Assembly: GCF_030056575.1 (NCBI RefSeq) | Contig: NZ_JASHHX010000001.1 | Coordinates: 124,001-188,000, forward strand | Origin: Rhodoblastus sp. 17X3 | Lineage (GTDB): Bacteria > Pseudomonadota > Alphaproteobacteria > Rhizobiales > Beijerinckiaceae | Direction: 5' to 3' | DNA length: 64,000 bases | Shown: piece after piece, positions 35,901-43,467 of the stretch | Numbering within the stretch: the stretch's first letter is position 1 | How the letters are laid out: each line of letters begins with the position of its first letter | Translations under genes and position numbers: made by a program | Notes under the pieces: model-generated | What the model was told of the DNA's origin: nothing | What the model saw: only the letters and a program-made list of their open reading frames with translations | The model's database searches: none

Positions 35901-37782
35901 CAGGCTTATCCGCCAGCAATATCTGAAGAGTCTCTATGCTGGCGATTGGGTTTACACGACGAAAAAGCTGACCGTCGCATTCATTGTTTTCGACGCCAGT
36001 CCTGTGACTCGCGCCGGAGATTATTTTACGGCGCGCGAACTGGCGGGCGAACTCGTCAAGACCATGTCGTGCAGCGTCTTCTTCATCGACGCAGCGACTG
36101 GCTGGAATACGGCTGGCGATTTCGACGTCATCATTAATTTGCGAAACGAGTTTGACATACGCGACCTGGCCAATCCGAAGCCGAACATGCTCAAAATCGC
36201 TTGGTTGAGGAACAATTTCGAAGATTGGCTCGAAGGCGGCGCCCTCGAAACGTATGATTATATCCTTTCGTCGTCGGAACCCTTTTTGGAGGAAATCAGG
36301 GAACAAACGGGAATTTCCGGCTCCAAGCTCGAAATCGCCGCCAACGCGGCAAAAATGGCGCGAGGCGTATTTCAGCCGTGCTATGCCGCCGATGTCATCT
36401 TTAACGGCTCCTTTGCCGGAGCCGACCGCGATCTCAACGCTGAATTCGCCGAAAAGGAGCTGCCATTTTCTTTCAAGGTCTTCGGCTCCGGGTGGGAAGG
36501 CAGCGCATTGGAGCAATATTTAAGCGGATTCGTAGAATACGACTCCATGCCGGACCTTTATGCGTCGACGAAAATCGTCATCGACGACGCCAATACTTCC
36601 GCGCGGAAATGGGGTGGAACAAACAGCCGCGTCTTCGACGCACTCTCGGCTGGATGTTTGATCATCACGAATTCAGCCCAGACGTCAGCGGCTTCGTTCG
36701 ACGGCTTGCTTCCCGTCTGGACCGACGGAGACGATCTCATCTGCAAGATCCAGCACTATCTGGCTCATCCGGAAGAACGACTCGCTCTGGTCGAAAAATT
36801 GCGGACGATCGTCATGGACCGGCATACTTACGCGGAAAGGGCTACGTCGCTTTCGAAGATCATCAAATTGAGTGCGCGCTGCCGCCGGATCGCCATTCGA
36901 GTTTGCGCTCCGTCCCGAAATACCAAGGAAGTCTGGGGAGACGTCCATTACGCGGAACAATTGGCTTTCGAACTGCGCCGTTTAGGCTATTGGGTCGTGG
37001 TTCAAACTCGTCAGGATTGGGAAAGAGCCTCTGGACGCGAGGATGTCGTCATCGACCTGCGAGGCCTGAAGGCATTCCCCAAGGTTACGACCGCGCTCAA
37101 TATCGTCTGGGTCATCTCGCATCCCGATGACGTCTCCGCAAGTGAACTGGGGCAATATGACCACGTCTTCGCCGCCAGTGAAGAATCGTGCCGCCGCTTT
37201 CGGGAAATGGGCGCCTCGAACGCCTCTGTGCTGCTCCAGTGCGCCACCTTGCGCCGGAAGCCGAAGAAAGCCGAAATCGCGCTGAAGCACAAACTGCTTT
37301 ATGCCTGCAATACCCGCGGCGAAATGCGGGTCGGCGCCAAGATGTTGGAACAAATCGGCGCGGAATACGATCTGATCGGTTACGGATGGGAGAATTTCGC
37401 TTCCGTTGACAATATTCGCGCCACGAGCATTCCATATGACGACCTTTTATCGCTTTACGAGGAAGCCCCAATCACGATCAATGATCATTGGGAGGACATG
37501 AGGAAGTGGGGAATCATCTCCAACCGTGTCTTTGACGTCGCCGCAGCGGGCGGATGCGTCGTGACGGACAGCGTCATTGGTCTTGAGAGTGTTTTTTCCG
37601 AGGACGTTTTTAGTTATGAGGACGCCGCAACCTTCGAGACGGTCATCGGCAAATTGTTGTCGGATGAGAACTTGCGCCGTGAGAGCGCCGCACGAGCGCA
37701 GAAAACCGTTTTGAACGAGCACCTCTTCGAGCATCGTGCAAAAGTGTTTGACGAAACGATCCAGTTTTTATCCGACTGGTGA
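32974..37782 (+). CDS. Giant glycosyltransferase, 1602 residues (GW-like domains + GT2 + two GT-B)
   Basis: The N-terminal 650 residues hold about five related beta-rich units marked by GW or similar: LLSGWLRTDRRGEVG (near 35), IHVTGWVRIPASGDL (near 195), HFVGGWVRIEDNVE (near 407), SDSIVGFVEKGF (near 500) and DALTGWLFDAGDHN (near 590). A GT2 domain starts near 717 (FSLIILNKDAGEVLERAF) with FVNNDIVF as metal site. Two tandem CgeB-like GT-B domains follow, near 999-1300 and 1306-1602; their donor-site boxes are NSRVFDALSAGCLIITNS and SNRVFDVAAAGGCVVTDS. A start at residue 6 (32989) has a better ribosome site. Multistep glycan synthesis is inferred. Confidence 0.88.
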   Translation: MGNAVMESKSIKLAKDDEIMRPGNFEMVSYLPASRRVLLSGWLRTDRRGEVGVEVKIWNGSGEISGEATALLFEREDLFGIGKCFVAQLSVEDNGALAYAAITSDPDAVFIVSIKGEIAHRQSQGILALSRESHLNTMRPYMENHVDDKAQRLLESLDDEFVEILADAIEANVEAEPSVATAPSFDPAAKGKVQRFGPIHVTGWVRIPASGDLPAMQVRWAKERRNVEAKFARRTEATKDRRARSAHQFQFAIPPDIPIDDLKSTKVFAKGQHLKEGDDFIFESPAYFKLLTVYGSAFEAIALDLRDPNQPCEIELVTEDGRVFSVDRRFSHSLDIQGERIEGLIGVAADLADITKGGRVRVICRLAGSDTIFGEITLDGSLDGMRPRKAPIVRSNDGKVDQIGPHFVGGWVRIEDNVEPQVELRINDAPCGRTTARRPRPDVEEATGQGARGFLLPLPHNRLLPAANKIEVVRLDTKKVLRSVESTISSPSNPGQARVTSDSIVGFVEKGFISSASRIELIVGQDVVGSCWLGTDTSRIAERVDFEMPLPDRTLEPGRMHLRLLPQGLSLSLVDQPAKLTGKLHSNFDGLHSDALTGWLFDAGDHNRSLGVLVTIDGIVMGQYPATDMRGDLKSTGITSFNHGFKIAIPAPLMDGRTHLVSIINAESMAPLNSSPQSIRFPKRLPDLPFPRTPHLNGLRSPLAPLDPPKIVASETPEFSLIILNKDAGEVLERAFESIADYFWKHDFEILLVDHASADNSLKVVERWSERLPIRLFVRDGNNTFSYSNNFAARHARGRRVAFVNNDIVFTQDVLSSVRNYMDANADVGLVGIKLLELRKSRFADSMNDFKVHHLGIAYAEDRRTATIKPMEIVDDAENAWRSFVPTDVASVTGAFCIMNRDEFLSIGGFDEQFFYGYEDVTLGLKVMQRLNKRAVSLNDVTSFHHRGFMRLSGKMDEEFMQRVRHNDKIIADLYGRLIRQQYLKSLYAGDWVYTTKKLTVAFIVFDASPVTRAGDYFTARELAGELVKTMSCSVFFIDAATGWNTAGDFDVIINLRNEFDIRDLANPKPNMLKIAWLRNNFEDWLEGGALETYDYILSSSEPFLEEIREQTGISGSKLEIAANAAKMARGVFQPCYAADVIFNGSFAGADRDLNAEFAEKELPFSFKVFGSGWEGSALEQYLSGFVEYDSMPDLYASTKIVIDDANTSARKWGGTNSRVFDALSAGCLIITNSAQTSAASFDGLLPVWTDGDDLICKIQHYLAHPEERLALVEKLRTIVMDRHTYAERATSLSKIIKLSARCRRIAIRVCAPSRNTKEVWGDVHYAEQLAFELRRLGYWVVVQTRQDWERASGREDVVIDLRGLKAFPKVTTALNIVWVISHPDDVSASELGQYDHVFAASEESCRRFREMGASNASVLLQCATLRRKPKKAEIALKHKLLYACNTRGEMRVGAKMLEQIGAEYDLIGYGWENFASVDNIRATSIPYDDLLSLYEEAPITINDHWEDMRKWGIISNRVFDVAAAGGCVVTDSVIGLESVFSEDVFSYEDAATFETVIGKLLSDENLRRESAARAQKTVLNEHLFEHRAKVFDETIQFLSDW

Positions 37783-37915
37783 ATGTCACGAGACCATTCG
37801 CCTCCATCATGGCGTCCGTTTCACGTCAAGGCGTTCCAGCCGCGATTTTGCGCCAATGGCGTCAGGCGACGCTTTTGCTGCGGCGGAACGATCCGGCCCC
37901 ATGTCGAAAAACGAT

Positions 37916-37990
37916 AAACCCCGCAACCGGTTTTCACCGTGCGGGGCTGCCTCCCTGGCGGCTGTACATCCGAGCTCGCCTTGGAATTGA
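37916..37990. repeat. 75-bp dispersed hairpin repeat, copy 2
   Basis: This copy aligns without gaps to 5301-5375 with about seven mismatches. It lies in the gene-free part of 37783-38155, far from the integrative element, so the repeat is not confined to the element. Confidence 0.85.
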
Positions 37991-38155
37991 GAGGATGATC
38001 GCCCGGACTTGTGTCAAACTCGCGGCGGCCCGAGGCAGAATCTCAAAATCGCGGCGCCCGGTCGGCGCGTAGCCCAAATTGCCATTGTCCCGCCGCAGGC
38101 TCGCCACGAGGCGCCTCTATGCTGCTTGTCGTGCTGCGGAAAACAGGTGATCGAC

Positions 38156-38383
38156 ATGGCTGGTTGGCATGTAAACTACTACAGCGTCACTCGGCGGGCC
38201 GAATCCCGTTCGGCGTCCTGCCTCACCTTCGATGGCGCCCTCGTTCATGCGCGGGCGCTGACCATCAACGGGCACATCGTCCGAAGCGTCACCGGGCCGA
38301 ATGGCGCGACCTTTGACGCCGGGCAGTTCCGAAGCGAGCGCGGCGAAAGAGCCCCCTCCGGCGCCGACCGCGATCATTTCTGA
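38156..38383 (+). CDS. Small hypothetical protein, 75 residues
   Basis: From the ATG at 38156 (AGGTG upstream) the product reads MAGWHVNYYSVTRRAESRSA and then FDGALVHARALTINGHIVRS, followed by VTGPNGATFDAGQF. The helix-then-strand pattern with H-x-V-x-x-V-x-G-P-x-G is seen in many small unnamed bacterial proteins that bear an EALxxAxxL helix. The first sigma-54 enhancer site begins 62 bases after its stop, so it is upstream of, and not part of, the aromatic cluster. Confidence 0.45.
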   Translation: MAGWHVNYYSVTRRAESRSASCLTFDGALVHARALTINGHIVRSVTGPNGATFDAGQFRSERGERAPSGADRDHF

Positions 38384-38444
38384 AAGTGACGATCGCGCTT
38401 TCATTTGCGGAGGGGCGCGCAAGGCCGCCGGGCCGAATTTGCGG

Positions 38445-38497
38445 TTGATCATTTGGTAAATTGCCCCGATCAAGCGATCACAAAAATTTGATCAAAC
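38445..38497 (+). promoter_or_regulatory. Two upstream activator sites for the OmpW-gene sigma-54 promoter
   Basis: TTGATCATTTGGTAAA at 38445-38460 resembles the XylR/DmpR-class enhancer TTGATCAATTGATCAA, and TTTGATCAAA at 38487-38496 is a perfect palindrome. They lie 181 and 139 bases upstream of the -24 element, the normal distance for enhancer-binding activators. The same pair stands before tmoA at the same distances. Confidence 0.75.
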
Positions 38498-38625
38498 CAT
38501 CTAGCGTGGCGTGCTCAAACGCGTTGCCGCTGGTCAGCGCCGTCTTGAGTGCGTCTCTTATAAGATATTGAAGATAAACAAGTAATTCAGTTTCTATTTG
38601 GCGCCGTGTCATCCCCTTTTTCCGG

Positions 38626-38641
38626 TGGCGCCAACCTTGCT
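38626..38641 (+). promoter_or_regulatory. Sigma-54 promoter of the OmpW-type gene
   Basis: TGGCGCCAACCTTGCT matches the -24/-12 consensus TGGCACG-N4-TTGCW in both boxes with exact spacing. It is 75 bases before the ATG at 38717. Confidence 0.85.
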
Positions 38642-38716
38642 GCCGCGTGTCCAGGCTGGCTGCGCGAGAATCAGCATGAACGGCCGGATTCAAATGATGA
38701 AAAAACGGGGGGATGG

Positions 38717-39418
38717 ATGAAAATCGGAACGATTTCGAAATTGATCGGGATGGGAGCAGTCGCGCTCGCCGCGGCCGCCGGCGCTTCGAAGGCCGCCGAT
38801 TTGCCGAGCGTCAAAGAGCCCGTCGTCGGGCCCGTCGCCGCCTACAACCCGCCGTGGTTTTTCCGATTGGGCGCCGGCGGCGTCCTGTTCGATTCCAGCG
38901 CCACCTTGACCCTTGCGGGCGCCGGCGTTCCCTCGGCCTCCGCCCACGCGAGCGACAACGTCACGGCGATTGTCGAGTTCGGCTATTATATTAACGACAA
39001 CATTTCGATTCAATTGACGGGAGGCTACCCGCCGACCAGCACGTTGACCGGAACCGGAAACATCGCCGCGCTCGGGGCGCTTGGAAAAGTGACCTATGGC
39101 CCGGCCGTCCTGACTCTGGACTATCACCTCAGGAATTTCGGCGCCTTCCAGCCCTATCTCGGCGCGGGCTTCGTGGAAGCGATCATTTTCTCGACGCAAA
39201 GCCGCGCGGTTCACGATCTCAGCATCCCGAGTTCGGGCGGCTGGGCCGTCGAGGGCGGCTTCGACTATTTCGTGACCCCGAACTGGTCCATTTTCGCCGA
39301 CGCGAAATATCTTTTCCTTTCTGTAAGCGCCACGGGCAACGTGGGCGGCGCGCCGGTCACGGCGCGCGTTCGTCTCAATCCGACGATCGTCAGCGGCGGT
39401 CTCGCCTACCACTGGTAA
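38717..39418 (+). CDS. OmpW-family outer-membrane protein
   Basis: OmpW forms an 8-stranded barrel that lets small hydrophobic compounds cross the outer membrane. The 233-residue product has a signal peptide (MGAVALAAAAGASKA) followed by AADLPSVK. It has the family pattern of alternating aromatic strands and YHLRNFGAFQPYLGAGFVE, ending with a C-terminal aromatic residue (LAYHW) needed for barrel assembly. The ATG at 38717 has GGGGGG upstream; the frame to 38606 covers the promoter. The shared sigma-54 control with tmoABCDEF points to uptake of the monooxygenase substrate. Confidence 0.85.
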   Translation: MKIGTISKLIGMGAVALAAAAGASKAADLPSVKEPVVGPVAAYNPPWFFRLGAGGVLFDSSATLTLAGAGVPSASAHASDNVTAIVEFGYYINDNISIQLTGGYPPTSTLTGTGNIAALGALGKVTYGPAVLTLDYHLRNFGAFQPYLGAGFVEAIIFSTQSRAVHDLSIPSSGGWAVEGGFDYFVTPNWSIFADAKYLFLSVSATGNVGGAPVTARVRLNPTIVSGGLAYHW

Positions 39419-39448
39419 GCGCCGGCGCAACGCGCGATCGCCCTTCAG

Positions 39449-39482
39449 AACGCCCCGTCGCTTACCCAGCGGCGGGGCGTTC
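39449..39482 (+). terminator. Hairpin terminator after the OmpW-type gene
   Basis: AACGCCCCG and CGGGGCGTT with further CGCT/AGCG pairing make a strong stem around TACCC, 31 bases after the stop. The T run is short. It separates the channel gene from the tmo promoter. Confidence 0.6.
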
Positions 39483-39557
39483 CGCTTTCGGGAGCCGCGG
39501 CCGCTTTTCATGCCCGGTTCACCAAAACTGAGGCGGCGGCTCAGGCGGAATTCGCGT

Positions 39558-39610
39558 TTGATCATTTGATGAATTTGGATGGACGCGCGGCCAAATCCGG
39601 TTTGATCAAA
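39558..39610 (+). promoter_or_regulatory. Two upstream activator sites for the tmo promoter
   Basis: TTGATCATTTGATGAA at 39558-39573 and the palindrome TTTGATCAAA at 39601-39610 repeat the arrangement before the OmpW gene. They lie 182 and 139 bases upstream of the -24 box. Confidence 0.75.
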
Positions 39611-39739
39611 CCGTCGAGTGTTGCGGACGAGAAAGCATTTGCACCGCAGCATTCCATTTTTTTGAAACAACGATTCCCCTAGAGGAAATAACCGAGAGGC
39701 CGAATTGTTGCGGTGCAGCGAATTTGTCCGCCAGACTGC

Positions 39740-39755
39740 TGGCGCCAACCTTGCG
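39740..39755 (+). promoter_or_regulatory. Sigma-54 promoter of tmoABCDEF
   Basis: TGGCGCCAACCTTGCG has the first 15 bases identical to the OmpW-gene promoter. It is 80 bases before the tmoA ATG, with AGGGAA as ribosome site near 39810. Confidence 0.85.
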
Positions 39756-39819
39756 ATGAATGCTGCGTGAAGCGCGCTCCGAATGCGCGCCGCCAACAAC
39801 ATCGTTACAGGGAAACGTC

Positions 39820-41322
39820 ATGGCATTGCTTGACCGCGCCGAATGGTACGACATCGCTCGCGCCACGAACTGGACGCCGAAATATGTCTCCCAAGCGGAG
39901 CTTTTTCCAGACCTCATGACCGGCGCGCAGGGCGTGCCGATGGAGAAATGGGAAGTCTACGACGAGCCGTACAAGACTTCCTATCCGGAATATGTGCGCA
40001 TCCAGCGCGAAAAGGACGCCGGCGCCTATTCGGTGAAGGCCGCGCTCGAGCGCAGCCGCATTTTCGAAGACGCCGATCCGGGCTGGCGTTCGATTCTCAA
40101 GTCCCATTACGGCGCTATCGCGCTTGGCGAATATGCCGCCATGAGCGCCGAAGCCCGCATGGTGCGTTTCGGCCAGGCGCCCGGCATGCGCAACATGGCG
40201 ACCTTCGGCATGATGGACGAGAACCGTCACGCGCAGATCCAGCTGTTCTTCCCGCATGAATATTGCCCGAAGGACCGCCAGTTCGACTGGGCGCACAAGG
40301 CCTATCACACCAATGAATGGGCGGCGATCGCGGCGCGCCACGCCTTCGACGACCTGTTCATGTCGCGCAGCGCCACCGACATCGCCGTCATGCTGACCTT
40401 CGCGTTTGAAACGGGCTTCACCAACATGCAGTTCCTCGGCCTCGCCGCCGATGCGGCTGAAACCGGCGACTTCACCTTCGCCAGCCTGATTTCGAGCATC
40501 CAGACCGACGAGTCGCGTCACGCCCAGATCGGCGGACCGGCGCTGCAGGTGCTGATCGCCAATGGCCGCAAGGCTGAAGCGCAGAGGCTGGTCGATATCG
40601 CCATCGCCCGCGCCTGGCGGATCTTCTGCATCCTGACCGGCCCGTCGATGGACTACAACACGCCGCTCGAACACCGGAAGCAGAGCTTCAAGGAGTTCAT
40701 GCAGGAGTGGATCGTCGGCCAGTTCGAGCGCAGCCTGATCGATCTTGGCCTCGATCTGCCCTGGTATTGGGAAAAGATGATCGCCGAGTTCGATTACCAG
40801 CACCACGCCTATCAGATGGGCCTGTGGTTCTGGCGCCCGACCCTGTGGTGGAATCCGGCCGCCGGCGTGACGCCCGAATGCCGCGAATGGCTCGAGGAGA
40901 AATATCCCGGCTGGAACGCCACTTTCGGCAAGTGCTGGGACGTCATCACCGACAACCTGCTCAATGGCCGCCCCGAACTGACGGCGCCGGAGACGCTGCC
41001 GATCGTCTGCAACATGAGCCAGATTCCGATCTGCGCCGTGCCCGGCGACGGCTGGAACGTGAAGGACTATCCGCTCGAACATGAGGGACGGCTCTATCAC
41101 TTCAATTCCGAAATCGATCGCTGGATCTTCGAGCAGGATCCCGCCCGCTATCGCGATCATATGACCCTCGTCGATCGCTTCCTCGCCGGCAAGATCTCGC
41201 CCCCGAACCTGCTGGGCGCGCTGATCTACATGAACCTCCAGCCAGGCGAAATGGGCGACGACGCGCACGGCTATTCCTGGGTCGAGAAATTCCGCGAGCC
41301 GGCCAAAGCCGCGGCGGAATGA
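39820..41322 (+). CDS. tmoA: Toluene/benzene monooxygenase hydroxylase alpha subunit
   Basis: This is the diiron catalytic subunit that hydroxylates an aromatic ring (or epoxidises an alkene) with O2. The 500-residue product follows T4MO TmoA numbering exactly. Diiron ligands are E104, E134, H137, E197, E231 and H234, with the gate/proton-transfer Thr at 201. The residues known to steer T4MO regiospecificity (I100, G103, A107, F176, F196, F205) are all present. The ATG at 39820 is chosen over the longer frame. It is the first gene of the tmoABCDEF operon behind the sigma-54 promoter. Confidence 0.96.
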   Translation: MALLDRAEWYDIARATNWTPKYVSQAELFPDLMTGAQGVPMEKWEVYDEPYKTSYPEYVRIQREKDAGAYSVKAALERSRIFEDADPGWRSILKSHYGAIALGEYAAMSAEARMVRFGQAPGMRNMATFGMMDENRHAQIQLFFPHEYCPKDRQFDWAHKAYHTNEWAAIAARHAFDDLFMSRSATDIAVMLTFAFETGFTNMQFLGLAADAAETGDFTFASLISSIQTDESRHAQIGGPALQVLIANGRKAEAQRLVDIAIARAWRIFCILTGPSMDYNTPLEHRKQSFKEFMQEWIVGQFERSLIDLGLDLPWYWEKMIAEFDYQHHAYQMGLWFWRPTLWWNPAAGVTPECREWLEEKYPGWNATFGKCWDVITDNLLNGRPELTAPETLPIVCNMSQIPICAVPGDGWNVKDYPLEHEGRLYHFNSEIDRWIFEQDPARYRDHMTLVDRFLAGKISPPNLLGALIYMNLQPGEMGDDAHGYSWVEKFREPAKAAAE

Positions 41323-41414
41323 CAGCGCGCAATGCCCGCGGACGCTCATTGCGTTCGCGGGCGGCGCCTCGCTGAACCCATTCAAAACGACAACCTTCGA
41401 GAAGGACGCCTGCA

Positions 41415-41675
41415 ATGGCTCTGTTTCCGGTGATTTCCAACTTCCAATATGACTTCGTGCTGCAACTCCTGCCTGTCGACACCGACAACACCATGGACGA
41501 GGTCGCCGCCGCCGCCGCGCATCACTCCGTCGGACGCCGCGTCGCGCCGCGTCCCGACAAGGTGGTCCGCGTGCGCCGCCAGGGCGACGAGCAGTTCTTC
41601 CCCCGCGACGCGCGGCTCCATGAAACCGGCATCAAGCCGATGGAGACGCTTGAGTTCATTTTCTGCGACAGGTGA
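41415..41675 (+). CDS. tmoB: Toluene monooxygenase gamma subunit
   Basis: The 86-residue product begins MALFPVISNFQYDFVLQLLP and ends ETGIKPMETLEFIFCDR, the compact ubiquitin-like gamma subunit of the four-component monooxygenases. It packs on the hydroxylase dimer. Its place between tmoA and the Rieske gene is diagnostic. The 92-base gap after tmoA is free of genes. Confidence 0.93.
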   Translation: MALFPVISNFQYDFVLQLLPVDTDNTMDEVAAAAAHHSVGRRVAPRPDKVVRVRRQGDEQFFPRDARLHETGIKPMETLEFIFCDR

Positions 41676-41682
41676 AAAGAAC

Positions 41683-42018
41683 ATGTCCTTCAAGCCCGCT
41701 TGCACTCTGGACGATCTGTGGGAAGGCGACATGACCGAGGTCGAGGTCGACGGCCTGCCGATCTTGCTGGTCTGGCCCGAAGGCGGAGAAATCCGCGCCT
41801 TTCAGGGCATGTGCCCGCATCAGGACATCCCGCTTTCCGAAGGCAAGTTCGATGGCCGCGTCATCATGTGCCGCGCCCATCAATGGACTTTCGACGCAAA
41901 GACGGGAGCCGGCCTCAATCCGTCGGACTGCCGCCTCGCCGAATATCCGGTCAAAGTCGAGGGCGATTCCGTCCTCGTCGCGATCGAGGGCATCAAGCCC
42001 CTGTTCGCGCACACATAA
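41683..42018 (+). CDS. tmoC: Rieske [2Fe-2S] ferredoxin of toluene monooxygenase
   Basis: TmoC passes electrons from the reductase to the hydroxylase. The 111-residue protein has the Rieske ligands C44-P-H46 in FQGMCPHQDIPLS and C63-x-x-H66 in IMCRAHQWTF. The ATG at 41683 follows tmoB by 7 bases; the long upstream frame is a shadow of tmoB. The presence of a separate Rieske protein marks the toluene/alkene four-component class, not soluble methane monooxygenase. Confidence 0.95.
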   Translation: MSFKPACTLDDLWEGDMTEVEVDGLPILLVWPEGGEIRAFQGMCPHQDIPLSEGKFDGRVIMCRAHQWTFDAKTGAGLNPSDCRLAEYPVKVEGDSVLVAIEGIKPLFAHT

Positions 42019-42041
42019 GAAAAAAACGGGAGGTACCAATC

Positions 42042-42356
42042 GTGACCAAGGAAAACGTTGCCGACGGCTATCGCAACAATCGGGTGGGCCCGGTCCTGCG
42101 GGCGAGTCCCATCACCGCCAGCGTCATCGAAGCGGCTGAAGAAGACAATCCCGACAAGACCATCCGCGTCGACGACAAGATCGCCTATGTCCGCATCGAC
42201 TGCGATGGCGAGCTGATCCTGCGCCGCGAGACGCTCGAGCGCGCGCTCGGCCGGCCGTTCAAGATGGCGGAGCTCGAAGTCAATCTCGGCTCCTTCGCCG
42301 GCCGCATCGAGACGACGGACGACTTCGTCCGCTTCTTTTACGAGAAGACGCTCTGA
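42042..42356 (+). CDS. tmoD: Toluene monooxygenase effector (coupling) protein
   Basis: TmoD binds the hydroxylase, tunes the active site and couples electron transfer to substrate oxidation; it has no cofactor. The 104-residue product starts at a GTG preceded by GGGAGG. It contains NRVGPVLRASPITASVIEAA and the conserved RIDCDGELILRRETLERALG. It has the family length (about 103). Confidence 0.93.
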   Translation: MTKENVADGYRNNRVGPVLRASPITASVIEAAEEDNPDKTIRVDDKIAYVRIDCDGELILRRETLERALGRPFKMAELEVNLGSFAGRIETTDDFVRFFYEKTL

Positions 42357-42467
42357 TTCCTCCCTCGCCGCTCGCGCGGCGAGACGCGCCAATCTTTCTC
42401 TCAACGCCCGCACTCGTCCGCGATTTCTTCGCCTTCGAGCAACGCGCCCAAATTTCGTGAGCAAGCC

Positions 42468-43454
42468 ATGTCCGAGCCTCAAATCGCCAAGCCGCTGAAA
42501 ACCTGGAGCCATCTCGCCGGCAAGCGCCGCAAGCCGAGCGAATATGAAATCGTCTCGACCAATCTGCATTTCACCACGGACAATCCGGACGCGCCGTTCG
42601 AGCTCGATCCGAACTTTCCGATGGCGCAATGGTTCAAGAAGAACCGCAACGCCAGCCCGCTCAAGCACGGCGACTGGAACGCCTTTCGCGATCCCGACGA
42701 AATCATCTACCGCACCTACAACATGCTGCAGGACGGCCATGAAAACTATGTGTTCGGCCTGTTCGACCAGTTTTCCGCGCGCGGTCACGACGCGATGCTG
42801 GAAGACGGCTGGGCGCGCCATCTCGCCCGGCTTTACACGCCGGGGCGGTACCTGATGCACACGCTGCAGATGGGTTCGGCCTATCTGTCCCAGATGGCGC
42901 CGGCCTCGACCATCTCGAACTGCGCCACCTATCAGGCCGCGGATTCATTGCGCTGGCTCACCCACACTGCCTACCGGACCGCCGAGCTGAAAAAGACCTT
43001 CGGCGACCTCGGCTTCGGGACCGGCGAACGCGGCATCTGGGAAAACGATCCGGCCTGGCAGGGCTTCCGCGAACTGGTCGAAAAGGGCCTCTGCGCCTAT
43101 GACTGGGCGGAAGGCTTCGTCGCGCTGAATCTCGTCGCGCGTCCGGCGTTCGAGGAGGCGGGGCTTCGCGCCCTTGGCCAGGCGGGCCGCCACAATGGCG
43201 ACACCCTGCTTGGCCTGCTGACCGACGCGCAACTGGCCGACGCCGAGCGGCATCGGCGCTGGACCGGCGCGCTGGTCAAGATGGCGCTCGAGACCGAGGG
43301 CAATCGCGAAGCGCTGCAAAACTGGCTGGCGAAATGGGCGCCGCTCGGCGACGCCGCGATCGACGCTTTTTGCGCGCATCTGCCGGATTCGCCCGGCGCC
43401 GCGCAAACCGCCCGCGAAGCCTGCGCCGCGCTGCGCCGCGGTTATGGCCTGTGA
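42468..43454 (+). CDS. tmoE: Toluene monooxygenase beta subunit
   Basis: The beta subunit dimerises the hydroxylase and lacks the diiron ligands. The 328-residue product starts MSEPQIAKPLKTWSHLAGKR and has MAQWFKKNRNASPLKHGDWN near 46, and LYTPGRYLMHTLQMGSAYLS in the middle. It has the expected length and position before the reductase. Confidence 0.93.
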   Translation: MSEPQIAKPLKTWSHLAGKRRKPSEYEIVSTNLHFTTDNPDAPFELDPNFPMAQWFKKNRNASPLKHGDWNAFRDPDEIIYRTYNMLQDGHENYVFGLFDQFSARGHDAMLEDGWARHLARLYTPGRYLMHTLQMGSAYLSQMAPASTISNCATYQAADSLRWLTHTAYRTAELKKTFGDLGFGTGERGIWENDPAWQGFRELVEKGLCAYDWAEGFVALNLVARPAFEEAGLRALGQAGRHNGDTLLGLLTDAQLADAERHRRWTGALVKMALETEGNREALQNWLAKWAPLGDAAIDAFCAHLPDSPGAAQTAREACAALRRGYGL

Positions 43455-43467
43455 TGGCAGGGGATCG

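Noticed and set aside
39805-41415. 536-residue minus-strand frame opposite tmoA
   Set aside because: Antisense shadow of the clear diiron hydroxylase alpha subunit.
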